Positions 44,099-52,942 of a stretch of DNA of 64,000 nt are shown here, in pieces (the first letter of the stretch is position 1; each line of letters opens with the position of its first letter). The notes beneath the pieces are model-generated. The model ran no database searches and was not told where the DNA came from. It worked only from the letters and a program-made list of their open reading frames with translations. The DNA is from an uncultured Pelagibacteraceae bacterium. Lineage in GTDB: Bacteria; Pseudomonadota; Alphaproteobacteria; Pelagibacterales; Pelagibacteraceae. The translations under genes and the position numbers were made by a program. The DNA lies in NCBI GenBank assembly GCA_902538915.1, contig CACBGZ010000003.1:1-64000 (forward strand), read 5' to 3'.

Positions 44099-44656
44099 AT
44101 GAAATTTTTAAGATTCTCTTTAATAATATTTATAACTTTAACCTCAACAGTTAAAGCAGATTTCAATAAAAAATTGATTGATCAACTTGATGATGGTGGA
44201 AAATTAATATTTATCAGACATGCATATGCACCTGGAAGTGGTGATCCAGATAATTTCAATCTAAACGATTGTTCAACTCAAAGAAATTTAAGTAACGAAG
44301 GTAAAAATCAAGCTAAAAATATTGGTGAATTTTTTAGAAAGAATAAAATCAAAATAGAAAAAGTAATCTCAAGTGAATGGTGTAGGTGCAAAGACACTTC
44401 TAGTTTAGCTTTTGGAAGTTTTGAGACCAAAAATTTCTTGAATTCATTTTATAGTTCAAAGTTTGTCAAAAACAAAAACTCGCAAATGTTAGATTTGAGA
44501 AAGTATATCAAAAACTTTAAAAGCAAAAAAAATTTAGTGTTAGTTACTCATTATGTTGTAATTTCTGAGGCTTTGAATTTTGCACCATCATCTGGAGAAA
44601 TTGTTATTTCGGATAAAAAATTTAATATAATAGGTAATGTTAAGACAAATTATTAA
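44099..44656 (+). CDS. Secreted histidine phosphatase-family protein
   Basis: Branch-1 histidine phosphatase of 185 residues. KFLRFSLIIFITLTSTVKA is a signal peptide (residues 2-20). LIFIRHAYAPGSGDPD carries the phosphorylated histidine of the RHG motif in the RHA form; RNLSNEGKNQA and ISSEWCRCKDTS complete the family, with LVTHYVVISEAL containing the second histidine. It is probably periplasmic or membrane attached. The ATG is two bases from the divergent uracil-DNA glycosylase start, so promoters must overlap coding regions. Confidence 0.85.
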   Translation: MKFLRFSLIIFITLTSTVKADFNKKLIDQLDDGGKLIFIRHAYAPGSGDPDNFNLNDCSTQRNLSNEGKNQAKNIGEFFRKNKIKIEKVISSEWCRCKDTSSLAFGSFETKNFLNSFYSSKFVKNKNSQMLDLRKYIKNFKSKKNLVLVTHYVVISEALNFAPSSGEIVISDKKFNIIGNVKTNY

Positions 44657-44662
44657 AATATT

Positions 44663-44788
44663 ATGTCATCTAAAAGAGCAATGAAACAAGCCCAAAAGCA
44701 GGCCTATGCTAAACATAGAAGCAATATTACAAATAATCGATTTAATTCGAGAAAAAGAAACATTAATAAGAATAAAAAAAAAAATTAG
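44663..44788 (+). CDS. Basic 41-residue protein
   Basis: A 42-codon frame six bases after the histidine phosphatase gene. The product starts MSSKRAMKQAQKQAYAKHRS and ends NRFNSRKRNINKNKKKN; 14 of 41 residues are Lys or Arg and there is no acidic residue. No membrane segment or known motif. It may be a nucleic-acid binding or ribosome-associated microprotein. It overlaps the end of the next minus-strand gene by four bases. Confidence 0.5.
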   Translation: MSSKRAMKQAQKQAYAKHRSNITNNRFNSRKRNINKNKKKN

Positions 44789-45207
44789 CTTTCTTTTTCA
44801 AATTTTTCTACTTTTTTACACGTAGAAATTTTTGATAAGCCTTCCTCATTGTTTAAAACTGACTTCATAAAAATTTCTGATTTACCTTTTTCAATTAAAA
44901 TTTGAGTGTAAAATTGAGGGTAACCATGTTTGAGAGTTAATATTTTTCCATCTTCTTCATATATATTAGTAATGTAGGTATTAGCTTTTTTTACGCTTAA
45001 ATCTGTTCTTTTGTGTTTTTTAAAGGTTTGTTCTTTGTAAACGTAATTTCTTGTCATTGTTAATTCATCAAGATTAATTACATACTCATTTTTTAAAAAT
45101 TCATCTTGTTTATCATCACACTTACTCATAATAATTATTTCTGATTTTAGGTGTTGTATTGGGAGAGAAATGAAGAAAAAAAATATTAAAAAATTAATTT
45201 TTTTCAT
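44785..45207 (-). CDS. Secreted or membrane-anchored protein of unknown function
   Basis: A 140-residue protein with an N-terminal signal sequence (residues 3-22, FLIFFFFISLPIQHLK region). Mature part has NLDELTMTRNYVYKEQTFKK and YITNIYEEDGKILTLKHG, a beta-rich profile, and cysteines near both ends that could form a disulfide. An in-frame TTG at 45219 would add four residues; GAGAAAC before the ATG at 45207 favours the shorter start. No family recognised. It overlaps the upstream 57-residue gene by 14 bases. Confidence 0.65.
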   Translation of the reverse strand: MKKINFLIFFFFISLPIQHLKSEIIIMSKCDDKQDEFLKNEYVINLDELTMTRNYVYKEQTFKKHKRTDLSVKKANTYITNIYEEDGKILTLKHGYPQFYTQILIEKGKSEIFMKSVLNNEEGLSKISTCKKVEKFEKES

Positions 45208-45367
45208 GTTTCTCAGCAAAAAATAAGCCTATTAAAAGTAAAGCCGTCCAACCGAGACCTAAAAGTCCTTTAAAAACATTTGTGTCTGCACTCCAAATCT
45301 TAAGAAATAATGCTCCAAAGATAAGTCCTACAATGTATATGATTATTACTATTGAAGTTTTACTCAT
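45194..45367 (-). CDS. Small two-helix membrane protein, 57 residues
   Basis: A 58-codon frame on the minus strand between the DUF1289 gene (8-base overlap) and the secreted protein gene (14-base overlap), so all three are coupled. MSKTSIVIIIYIVGLIFGAL is the first helix and LLGLGWTALLLIGLFFAEK the second. No family recognised. The overlaps on both sides are good evidence that it is real. Confidence 0.6.
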   Translation of the reverse strand: MSKTSIVIIIYIVGLIFGALFLKIWSADTNVFKGLLGLGWTALLLIGLFFAEKHEKN

Positions 45368-45611
45368 TTTTTAAATTTTTTTTGAATAAAGAAATACCAT
45401 TTTCAATTTTATATGTATAGGACTCTTCGAAACTTTTTAATTGCCATCCAGATAGTCTTTTTTTAAGAGTATCTAAATTATCTTTTTTCCATTGATCTGA
45501 TGTTTCTTCAAGTTTCCAAATTTTTTTTTCCTCATTAGTTCTTCCACAACCATAACAATATCCTGATTTTGGATCTGTTTTACAAATGCTTATACAAGGT
45601 GAAATAATCAT
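45360..45611 (-). CDS. DUF1289-domain protein
   Basis: Small protein of 83 residues with the DUF1289 cysteine pattern: SPCISICKTDPKSGYCYGCG (four cysteines near the N-terminus) and then the WKKDNLDTLKKRL helix. Such Fe-S- or zinc-like tetra-cysteine domains are widespread in proteobacteria; function unknown. It heads a three-gene minus-strand operon and is divergent from the DUF4956 gene by 33 bases. Confidence 0.85.
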   Translation of the reverse strand: MIISPCISICKTDPKSGYCYGCGRTNEEKKIWKLEETSDQWKKDNLDTLKKRLSGWQLKSFEESYTYKIENGISLFKKNLKNE

Positions 45612-45644
45612 TTATTTATTTTAGATATTAAGTATATATATTTA

Positions 45645-46337
45645 ATGGATACTTTATCAATTAATGATTTAAAAAATTTCGAGATCAACATTGATTTTTT
45701 TAGTCTCATTATTTCTATATTAACAAGCGCGATATGTGCTTATTTAATTAAATTTATTTATATAAAATTTGCTAAATCAATAAACAACAAGGAGAATTTC
45801 TCTGACACTTTTGTCTTACTAGCAATAACCACAACTGTTGTTATAACTGTTGTAAAGTTTTCTTTAGCTCTATCACTAGGACTTGTGGGAGCTTTATCTA
45901 TTGTAAGATTTAGGGCTGCCATCAAAGAACCTGAAGAGCTAATTTATCTTTTTTTAATTATCGGAGTTGGTTTAGCGTCAGGATCAGGTCAATATCATAT
46001 CAGTTTTATCTTAACCTCCGCAGCTTTTATTATAATTTTTTTTGATAATAAGTTTCGTAAAAATAGAATTTTTTCAAGCGCAGAAATATTGAATGTGGAA
46101 ATTAATTGTGAAGATTATGAAAAACTTAAAAAGGAATTAGAACAAATTACAAAGAATACCAAAATAGAATTAGACCTAAAATCTATAATAAAACAAAACT
46201 CAAAATTTGAGATTATCTACATAATTAAAAAACAAATTGACTCAGACACTGCAAATCTTGTTATTAAGAAATTAAATGATTTAGATTTTAAAGATTTTAT
46301 ATTTTCAATTTCTAAAGATATTCATGTACCACTCTAA
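45645..46337 (+). CDS. DUF4956-family membrane protein
   Basis: A 230-residue protein with four predicted helices in the first 145 residues, then a cytoplasmic tail. SLGLVGALSIVRFRAAIKEP is the DUF4956 signature, and IIGVGLASGSGQYHISFI follows. The tail (about residues 150-230) has a beta-alpha-beta look. Family members co-occur with VTC-domain polyphosphate polymerases and CotH-like proteins. It starts the three-gene operon and is three bases from the CotH gene. Confidence 0.88.
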   Translation: MDTLSINDLKNFEINIDFFSLIISILTSAICAYLIKFIYIKFAKSINNKENFSDTFVLLAITTTVVITVVKFSLALSLGLVGALSIVRFRAAIKEPEELIYLFLIIGVGLASGSGQYHISFILTSAAFIIIFFDNKFRKNRIFSSAEILNVEINCEDYEKLKKELEQITKNTKIELDLKSIIKQNSKFEIIYIIKKQIDSDTANLVIKKLNDLDFKDFIFSISKDIHVPL

Positions 46338-46340
46338 TAG

Positions 46341-48629
46341 ATGATCAAAATTTGGTTAAATATAATCAGAAATTTATTTTCAATTTTTGGTATATTAGTT
46401 TTTGTATCAATCATTTTATTTCTTTTTTTTGGTGAAACCTCTAAGCAAAGAAGAAATATTTTCTTTGAGACAGTCAAATCATTTGTTGGAATTGGTTTTA
46501 AATATGATGGATTTATCGCTAATACACCCTACAAGTATTTTGATTATATGTATTTGACTTTAACAAATAAATTTATCAATCATGATTTTAGTTCAATTAA
46601 TTTAGAGATAAATCTTAAAAATTTGAAATTATTGGAAAAGATGAGAGATGATAAATATAGAAATGTTAATAATAAAAGTGAATGGGCAAGAGCCCAACTT
46701 AGAATAGAGGATAAAAAAAACAATGTTAATAAAATAGTCAAAGTAAAATTAAGGCCCAAAGGAGATAGGGCAATTCATTTCCTAAATTTGGACTCAATGT
46801 CATATAAACTGGATGTAAGAGGTGAAGATAACTACATTTTTGGAATGGAGGAAATGTCATTACAAAAACCAATTGCAAGAAATTTTGCCTGGGAAATTCT
46901 TTATCATCAAATGTTGAGAGATGAGAGTATTTTATCTTTACAAATTACCCCAGTTAAATTTTATAGAAATGGAGAATATTTAGGAGTATTTGTTTTAGAA
47001 GAAGGTTTTGGAAAAGAACTACTAGAGAAACAAGCAAGAAAGAATGGTCCAATTGTTAGTATAGATGAAAATTTAGATCAATCTTTTCCAAATTTAACAT
47101 ACGAGTACTACTCTGAAAATTATTGGGTTAAAAAATCACCAGATATTATAAATTATTTTAAAAATAATTTAGAATTTATAAAAACTAATTTTAGAAATGA
47201 TGAATTTCAAATTGAGAATTATTTTGACATAGATAAATGGGCAAAATTCTTTGCACTCTCAGATGTTTTAAAAATGTTTCATGGCACTGTAACTAAATCA
47301 GTAAAGCTATACTACAATCCTAGCTCAGGTTTAATCGAACCGATTGCATTTGATGGACATTATCAGTCGGGTTATAACGATTTTTCTTTCATTGATTTTA
47401 TTGATAACCCAAAAATAGAATGTGGTTACGCTTGTACAAACAGAGTGTGGTACAGTTTATTTTTTGATAAAAAAAATATTAATTTTTTAAAAAAATATTT
47501 TTATCATATAAATAGATACACTTCTGATGATTACCAAAATAAATTAATTAATTATTCTGAAAATCAACTAAAAAAGATTAACAATTTTTTTTATAGTGAA
47601 TACCAAAGCTCTGATCGAGTTTTTTTTAATGGAATATTACCATATTATTATGATAATTCAGTCATAAAAAAAAGAAGTTCCATTTTAAAAAATAAAATAT
47701 TGAAAAAAAACTTAAACTCTTCTTTAGAACAGATTGAGTTTGCAAGGAACTTTTTTTATAAAAATATAAGAAACTTAGAAATTAGTGAAAATAGAAATAT
47801 TGAGGTTAAAAGCGGTTTATGGGTTTTGAAAGATGTCAGACTAATTGATCGAGATATAACTTTTAAAGATGACTCTATATTAATTCTTACCGGAAATAAT
47901 CAAATCATCGGCCAAAATAAAGAAGTTAATATTTCTGGTGATGGAATGTTGGTTCAATTAAATGGCAAAATTGATCTTGAAAATATAAAATTCAGGCAGT
48001 TAAAAAATATTAGATTAGATGGTTTAAATTGGTCTGGAGCACTCAATATAATTGACTCAATTACAAATATTAAAAACGTTTCTATAGAAAATACTCTAGG
48101 AGAGGACTCAATAAACTTGGTTGGTTGTAAATCTTATATAGAAGACCTAACTGTTTTAAATTCTGAAAGTGACTCAGTTGATATTGATTTTGGAAAAATT
48201 ACTTTTAATACAATTAATTGTAATGGTTCTGGCAATGATTGTTTTGATACTTCTGGATCCACTGTAAGTGGGAATATTTTATCAGGATCTAATGTTGTTG
48301 ATAAACTTGGTAGCTTTGGAGAAAATTCGAATGTATCAATTAAAAAAATAAATGGTAATGATGTTAATATTGGAATTGCTTCTAAGGATGGGAGCAGTGT
48401 TCAAATTAAAGAATTAAATTTGACAAATTACAACATACCATTAGCTAGTTATTATAAGAAATTTTTTTTTAAAGACTCCAAAATTGAAATTCAAAAAATT
48501 AATCTAAAAGAAGCGATTTCAAATAATTTTCTAGTTTCTGACGGCAATAAATTAGTTATTAACAAAAAAGAGCATAAAATTAAGTCGCCAAACAAAGTTA
48601 TAATTAATTCGATATACCCTAATACTTAA
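46341..48629 (+). CDS. Membrane-anchored CotH-kinase-like protein with C-terminal beta-helix
   Basis: A 762-residue protein with an N-terminal membrane helix (about residues 9-29), a CotH-like domain (about residues 80-450: VKLRPKGDRAIHFLNLDSMS, RNFAWEILYHQMLRDES, FYRNGEYLGVFVLEEGFG, KLYYNPSSGLIEPIAFDG) and a right-handed beta-helix-like region (about residues 490-720, many short NxxGxx turns such as GSGNDCFDTSG). CotH kinases phosphorylate proteins; here the usual acidic WDxD tail of the active site reads AFDGHYQSG, so activity is uncertain. It sits between DUF4956 and VTC genes with 2-3 base gaps. The outside-facing part would lie in the periplasm. Confidence 0.8.
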   Translation: MIKIWLNIIRNLFSIFGILVFVSIILFLFFGETSKQRRNIFFETVKSFVGIGFKYDGFIANTPYKYFDYMYLTLTNKFINHDFSSINLEINLKNLKLLEKMRDDKYRNVNNKSEWARAQLRIEDKKNNVNKIVKVKLRPKGDRAIHFLNLDSMSYKLDVRGEDNYIFGMEEMSLQKPIARNFAWEILYHQMLRDESILSLQITPVKFYRNGEYLGVFVLEEGFGKELLEKQARKNGPIVSIDENLDQSFPNLTYEYYSENYWVKKSPDIINYFKNNLEFIKTNFRNDEFQIENYFDIDKWAKFFALSDVLKMFHGTVTKSVKLYYNPSSGLIEPIAFDGHYQSGYNDFSFIDFIDNPKIECGYACTNRVWYSLFFDKKNINFLKKYFYHINRYTSDDYQNKLINYSENQLKKINNFFYSEYQSSDRVFFNGILPYYYDNSVIKKRSSILKNKILKKNLNSSLEQIEFARNFFYKNIRNLEISENRNIEVKSGLWVLKDVRLIDRDITFKDDSILILTGNNQIIGQNKEVNISGDGMLVQLNGKIDLENIKFRQLKNIRLDGLNWSGALNIIDSITNIKNVSIENTLGEDSINLVGCKSYIEDLTVLNSESDSVDIDFGKITFNTINCNGSGNDCFDTSGSTVSGNILSGSNVVDKLGSFGENSNVSIKKINGNDVNIGIASKDGSSVQIKELNLTNYNIPLASYYKKFFFKDSKIEIQKINLKEAISNNFLVSDGNKLVINKKEHKIKSPNKVIINSIYPNT

Positions 48630-48631
48630 AA

Positions 48632-49303
48632 ATGTTTGAATTAATAAAAAAAATTGAAAAAAAACACAGAATTATTAAACCCAGATTAGAAAGAAAGGTA
48701 AAAATTAGTAAACACAGCCAAGTTTTTTATAAAAATTTTTTGAAAAGATGTTCGTTTTATAAGCAATTTTCAGACCAAATAGTGGAATCTATTTACTTTG
48801 ATGATCATAATTTGAGTTTTGCAAAATCTAACATTGACGGAGAATTTTACAGAATCAAACCTAGAATCAGATGGTATAATGATGATTTATCAAAAATTAA
48901 ATATGAGTTTAAAATTAAAAAAGGATTTAACGGATATAAAATCATTTCAAATGATATTTATGACTTTGAAAATGATAAAAAAATTATATTAAAAAAAACT
49001 AGATCTTTTCTTAAAGAAATTTTTGACATGAGTCTAAAAGAGGCAATCACAATCAGATATAACCGGTCTTATTTAAAGCATCCATCTGGAATAAGACTAA
49101 CTTTAGATAAAAACTTAACCTACAGTCTTCCAGGATCAAGTATTAAAAAGTCTTTAGATTTTGAAGTATTAGAGTTTAAATATGATGTGGATAAAGACTA
49201 TTACTTTAGAAAAGTTTTATTTAATAATTTTTTAAATTTACCATTAAAGCTCACCAAGTGCTCAAAATACGTTGAGGCTATCACAAGTGAATACTCTTAT
49301 TAA
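48632..49303 (+). CDS. VTC-domain protein, putative polyphosphate polymerase
   Basis: A 223-residue protein of the VTC / triphosphate-tunnel superfamily. Conserved lysines and arginines line the tunnel: RKVKISKHS, VESIYFDDHNLSF, RIKPRIRWYN, KYEFKIKKGF, IRYNRSYLKH, RLTLDKNL and the closing KCSKYVEAI. Yeast Vtc4 uses this domain to make polyphosphate from ATP; bacterial solo VTC proteins are usually annotated as putative polymerases. Downstream comes tRNA-Leu. It is the last gene of the operon. Confidence 0.85.
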   Translation: MFELIKKIEKKHRIIKPRLERKVKISKHSQVFYKNFLKRCSFYKQFSDQIVESIYFDDHNLSFAKSNIDGEFYRIKPRIRWYNDDLSKIKYEFKIKKGFNGYKIISNDIYDFENDKKIILKKTRSFLKEIFDMSLKEAITIRYNRSYLKHPSGIRLTLDKNLTYSLPGSSIKKSLDFEVLEFKYDVDKDYYFRKVLFNNFLNLPLKLTKCSKYVEAITSEYSY

Positions 49304-49310
49304 TTTAAAT

Positions 49311-49338
49311 TGGACAAATAAAATCAATAATATATAAA
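49311..49338 (+). promoter_or_regulatory. Promoter of tRNA-Leu (and probably tig)
   Basis: TGGACA (49311-49316), a 16-base spacer and TATAAA (49333-49338) form a reasonable sigma-70 promoter 16 bases before the tRNA. Transcription from here could continue into tig, whose ATG is 14 bases after the tRNA. Confidence 0.5.
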
Positions 49339-49354
49339 GCTCAATATTATAACT

Positions 49355-49439
49355 GGGGCGATGGCGGAATTGGTAGACGCGCTGGTCTTAGGAACCAGTC
49401 GAGCAATCGGTGAAGGTTCGAGTCCTTTTCGCCCTACCA
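49355..49439 (+). tRNA. tRNA-Leu, anticodon UAG
   Basis: Long-variable-arm tRNA of 85 bases with a 7-bp acceptor stem (one G-U pair) and an encoded CCA end. The anticodon loop CTTAGGA reads UAG, for CUA/CUN leucine codons. The T loop GTTCGAGTC and the D-region GGCGGAATTGGTAGACGC are typical. It lies 51 bases after the VTC gene and 14 bases ahead of tig. Confidence 0.95.
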
Positions 49440-49453
49440 TGAAGTAAATATTT

Positions 49454-50878
49454 ATGAAAGTAACAGTAGAAAATAAAAAAGGTTTAAACAAAGATCTTAA
49501 AGTATTTGTGGATAAAAAAACCATGAATACTTATATGGACGAGAAGTATGATGAAATAAAAGGAACAGTTAATTTAAAAGGTTTTAGACCAGGTAAAGTT
49601 CCTAAAGAAATTCTAAAAAGACAATTTGGTAAGGCTGTTTTTGGTGAAGTTTTAGATAAGGTTATTAAAGAAACTTCAACAAAGGCATTAGAGGAAAATA
49701 AAATTAAACCTGCCGGCCAACCAAAATTAGATCTTAAAACCTACGGGGAAGACAAAGAACTTGAATATATAATTTCTGTAACAGAACTTCCTAAAGTTGA
49801 AATTAAATCTATAGAGAACATCAAATTTAATGAATACAAAGTTAAAATTGATGAAAAAGAAACTGATAAAAGAATAAATGAAATTGCAAAAAACCAACCT
49901 AATTTCAAAGAGTCTCCCCAAGATAGTAAAGCCAAAGAGGGAGATTTAGTAGTATTTGACTACAAAGCAACAGTTGATGACAAGCCATTTAAAGGAGATG
50001 AAGGCAAGAATACACAATTAACATTAGGCAAAGATTTATTTTTAAAAGATTTTGATAAACAATTAATTGGTGTAAAAAAAGGTGACGAAAAATTAGTTGA
50101 AGCTATTTTACCAGAAAACTTTCCAGAAAAAGATTTAGTAAATAAAAAAGCAAAGTTTAGTTGCAAAATTACTTCAATTAAACATCCTGAAAAAGTAGTT
50201 ATAGATGATGAATTTGCAAAAAATCTAGGAGCAAAAGACTTAAAAGATCTAAAGTCGCTGATATCTAAACAAATAAATGATGAGTACAAAAATTCATTAG
50301 ATAGACTTTCAAAAAATCAAATTTTGAGAGAAATAGAGAAATTTAAAGTAAATGAGATACCAGAAAATTTAATCGAGGAAGAAGTAAAGATACTTTCGCA
50401 AGGCATGAAAGAAGAAGATGCAAAAAAAAGTAAAAAGAATTTTGAAGACGTTGCGAAAAAAAGAATTAAAGTCGGTTTAATACTCAATGAGTTCGGCGAA
50501 CAAAATAAAATTAGTGTTACAGAACAAGAATTACAAGCAGAGGTCCAAAAACAAATAAGAATGATGCCCGGACAAGAAAAAATGGTAATGGACTTTTATC
50601 AAAAAAATAAATCAGCTTTAGCAAGTTTAAGGGGCACTGTTTATGAGGAAAAAATCATATCTGCTATCAAAGAAAAAGCAAAAGGTAGTCTAAAAGAAGT
50701 CACAAAAGATGATGCTGAAAAAATTTTGAAGGAGTCACAAAAAACAGAGAATGATGCCTCAAATGAGAAAAAAGATTCAAATAATAAAAAAGTAGAAGCA
50801 AAAAAATCTTCTACCAAAAAAACTTCAGTAAAATCAGCTAAATCAAAACCTAAAACAAAAAAAGTTAGCAAAAAGTAA
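49454..50878 (+). CDS. tig: Trigger factor (ribosome-associated chaperone / PPIase)
   Basis: Nascent-chain chaperone of 474 residues. The ribosome-docking [11 protein letters not shown] motif is at about residues 43-53, the FKBP-type PPIase domain is at about 155-245 ([15 protein letters not shown] start), and the helical C-domain follows to about 430. The tail of some 45 residues is a Lys/Ser-rich low-complexity extension, longer than usual. No Shine-Dalgarno sequence is seen; the leader after the tRNA is only 14 bases. Confidence 0.95.
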   Translation: MKVTVENKKGLNKDLKVFVDKKTMNTYMDEKYDEIKGTVNLKGFRPGKVPKEILKRQFGKAVFGEVLDKVIKETSTKALEENKIKPAGQPKLDLKTYGEDKELEYIISVTELPKVEIKSIENIKFNEYKVKIDEKETDKRINEIAKNQPNFKESPQDSKAKEGDLVVFDYKATVDDKPFKGDEGKNTQLTLGKDLFLKDFDKQLIGVKKGDEKLVEAILPENFPEKDLVNKKAKFSCKITSIKHPEKVVIDDEFAKNLGAKDLKDLKSLISKQINDEYKNSLDRLSKNQILREIEKFKVNEIPENLIEEEVKILSQGMKEEDAKKSKKNFEDVAKKRIKVGLILNEFGEQNKISVTEQELQAEVQKQIRMMPGQEKMVMDFYQKNKSALASLRGTVYEEKIISAIKEKAKGSLKEVTKDDAEKILKESQKTENDASNEKKDSNNKKVEAKKSSTKKTSVKSAKSKPKTKKVSKK

Positions 50879-50910
50879 GCACAAGTTGTATAAATAAAAC
50901 GAATCAACTT

Positions 50911-51522
50911 ATGACAACAAAAATTGCTGAACACATGAATACTCTTGTCCCTATGGTTGTTGAACAATCTAACAAAGGTGAAAGAGCCTATGATATTTAT
51001 TCTAGACTTTTAAAGGAAAGAATAATTTTTTTAACTGGTCAAATTAATGATACCGTTGCTTCATTAGTAACTGCACAACTTTTGTTTTTGGAAGCTGAGG
51101 ATCCTAAAAAAGAGATTTATTTTTATATCAATAGTCCAGGTGGGTTAGTAACAGCAGGTTTAGGTATTTATGACACAATGCAATATATCAAACCAGAAAT
51201 TTCAACTTTATGCATTGGTCAAGCTGCATCAATGGGCTCTTTTTTATTGGCTGCAGGCAGTAAAGGTAAAAGATTTTCATTACCAAATTCTAGAATTATG
51301 GTTCATCAGCCTTCAGCTGGTTTTCAAGGACAGGCTACAGATATTGAAATTCATGCGAAAGAAGTTTTAGATTTAAAAAATAGATTAAATGAAATTTACT
51401 CAAAACACACAGGTAAATCAGTTGAGGAAATAAAATCTGCCCTTGAAAGAGATAATTTTATGACAGCTGAGATTGCTAAAGACTTCGGATTAGTGGATGA
51501 AGTTGTTGAAAAAAGATCTTAA
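50911..51522 (+). CDS. clpP: ATP-dependent Clp protease proteolytic subunit
   Basis: Serine protease of 203 residues. The catalytic serine is in [14 protein letters not shown] (about S102), histidine in [10 protein letters not shown] (about H127), and the aspartate in the [14 protein letters not shown] stretch. It forms the barrel partner of ClpX, whose gene follows 88 bases on. It belongs to the tig-clpP-clpX-lon protein quality set. Confidence 0.96.
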   Translation: MTTKIAEHMNTLVPMVVEQSNKGERAYDIYSRLLKERIIFLTGQINDTVASLVTAQLLFLEAEDPKKEIYFYINSPGGLVTAGLGIYDTMQYIKPEISTLCIGQAASMGSFLLAAGSKGKRFSLPNSRIMVHQPSAGFQGQATDIEIHAKEVLDLKNRLNEIYSKHTGKSVEEIKSALERDNFMTAEIAKDFGLVDEVVEKRS

Positions 51523-51610
51523 AACACAACATATTGTAACAACTAATAATAGAACTTGATAACATAAACTCCTTTATAATAAAGTAATCTTATTGATTCG
51601 TTTTTAAATT

Positions 51611-52882
51611 ATGAGCACAAATAATAAAAATATTCTTTATTGTTCTTTTTGTGGTAAGAGCCAACATGAGGTTAGGAAACTTATTGCTGGACCTACTGTA
51701 TTCATATGTGATGAGTGTGTTGAGCTTTGTATGGATATTATTAAAGAGGAGAACAAAGATACATTTGTAAAACACCAGGACGGATTACCATCACCAAAAG
51801 AAATTTGTACAGTTTTAGATGATTATGTAATTGGTCAAGGACATGCAAAAAAAGTTCTTTCTGTTGCAGTTCATAATCATTACAAAAGACTAAATTACGA
51901 GAATAAAACAAGTAAAAATGTCGAACTCTCAAAATCAAATATTCTTCTTGTAGGACCAACAGGCTGTGGAAAAACTTTACTAGCTCAGACTTTAGCAAGA
52001 ATACTTGACGTACCTTTTACAATGGCTGATGCAACAACTTTGACTGAAGCAGGTTATGTTGGCGAAGACGTTGAAAACATCATATTAAAACTTTTACAGG
52101 CAGCAGATTATAATGTAGAAAAAGCTCAAAGAGGAATAGTTTACATTGATGAAGTAGACAAGATTAGTAGAAAGTCAGAAAACCCATCTATAACAAGAGA
52201 TGTTTCGGGTGAAGGTGTTCAACAAGCGTTGCTTAAAATTATGGAAGGTACAATTGCAAGTGTTCCTCCTCAAGGTGGAAGAAAACATCCTCAGCAAGAA
52301 TTTTTACAGGTGGATACAACAAATATCTTATTTATTTGTGGTGGAGCTTTTGCTGGTTTAGAGAAAATTATTTCACAAAGAGATAAAGGTACATCAATTG
52401 GGTTTGGGGCTGATGTTAAAAATACTCAAGACAAGAAAACTGGTGAGTGGATGAAAGCTTTAGAACCTGAAGATTTATTAAAATACGGACTTATACCTGA
52501 GTTTATTGGTAGACTCCCTATGATTGCAACCTTAGAAGATTTAGATGTTAAATCTTTGATTAGAATAATTGAAGAACCTAAAAATTCACTAACAAAACAA
52601 TATCAAGAATTATTTAAATTAGATGGAGCAAAATTAACTTTTAAAGAAAATGCTTTGAAAGAAATTGCCCTTAAAGCAATAAAGAAAAAAACTGGAGCAA
52701 GAGGCTTAAGAGCGATAATGGAGAATATTTTATTAAAAACTATGTATGATTTACCTGGAATGGAAAATATTCAAGAAGTAATTGTTGATGCAAATTCAGC
52801 AAAAGGACTTTCTGAACCAATATTAATCCACTCCAAAGGCGATTCGAGCTCAGCTAAATCCAATAAAACAACAGCGGCTTAA
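51611..52882 (+). CDS. clpX: Clp protease ATP-binding subunit ClpX
   Basis: AAA+ unfoldase of 423 residues. N-terminal zinc finger CSFCGKSQ and CDECVELC, Walker A GPTGCGKT (about residues 118-125), Walker [10 protein letters not shown], and sensor GARGLRAI are all visible. Substrates are fed to ClpP. The tail after about residue 405 is Ser/Ala-rich. It has its own 88-base leader behind clpP. Confidence 0.97.
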   Translation: MSTNNKNILYCSFCGKSQHEVRKLIAGPTVFICDECVELCMDIIKEENKDTFVKHQDGLPSPKEICTVLDDYVIGQGHAKKVLSVAVHNHYKRLNYENKTSKNVELSKSNILLVGPTGCGKTLLAQTLARILDVPFTMADATTLTEAGYVGEDVENIILKLLQAADYNVEKAQRGIVYIDEVDKISRKSENPSITRDVSGEGVQQALLKIMEGTIASVPPQGGRKHPQQEFLQVDTTNILFICGGAFAGLEKIISQRDKGTSIGFGADVKNTQDKKTGEWMKALEPEDLLKYGLIPEFIGRLPMIATLEDLDVKSLIRIIEEPKNSLTKQYQELFKLDGAKLTFKENALKEIALKAIKKKTGARGLRAIMENILLKTMYDLPGMENIQEVIVDANSAKGLSEPILIHSKGDSSSAKSNKTTAA

Positions 52883-52942
52883 TATCCTTAATAAGTCATA
52901 AAAATCTATTGCAATATTTTATTTAATATCCATATTCTTCAT

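Noticed and set aside
46341-48629. Spore coat protein CotH
   Set aside because: The organism is a non-sporulating alphaproteobacterium; only the kinase-like fold is shared.
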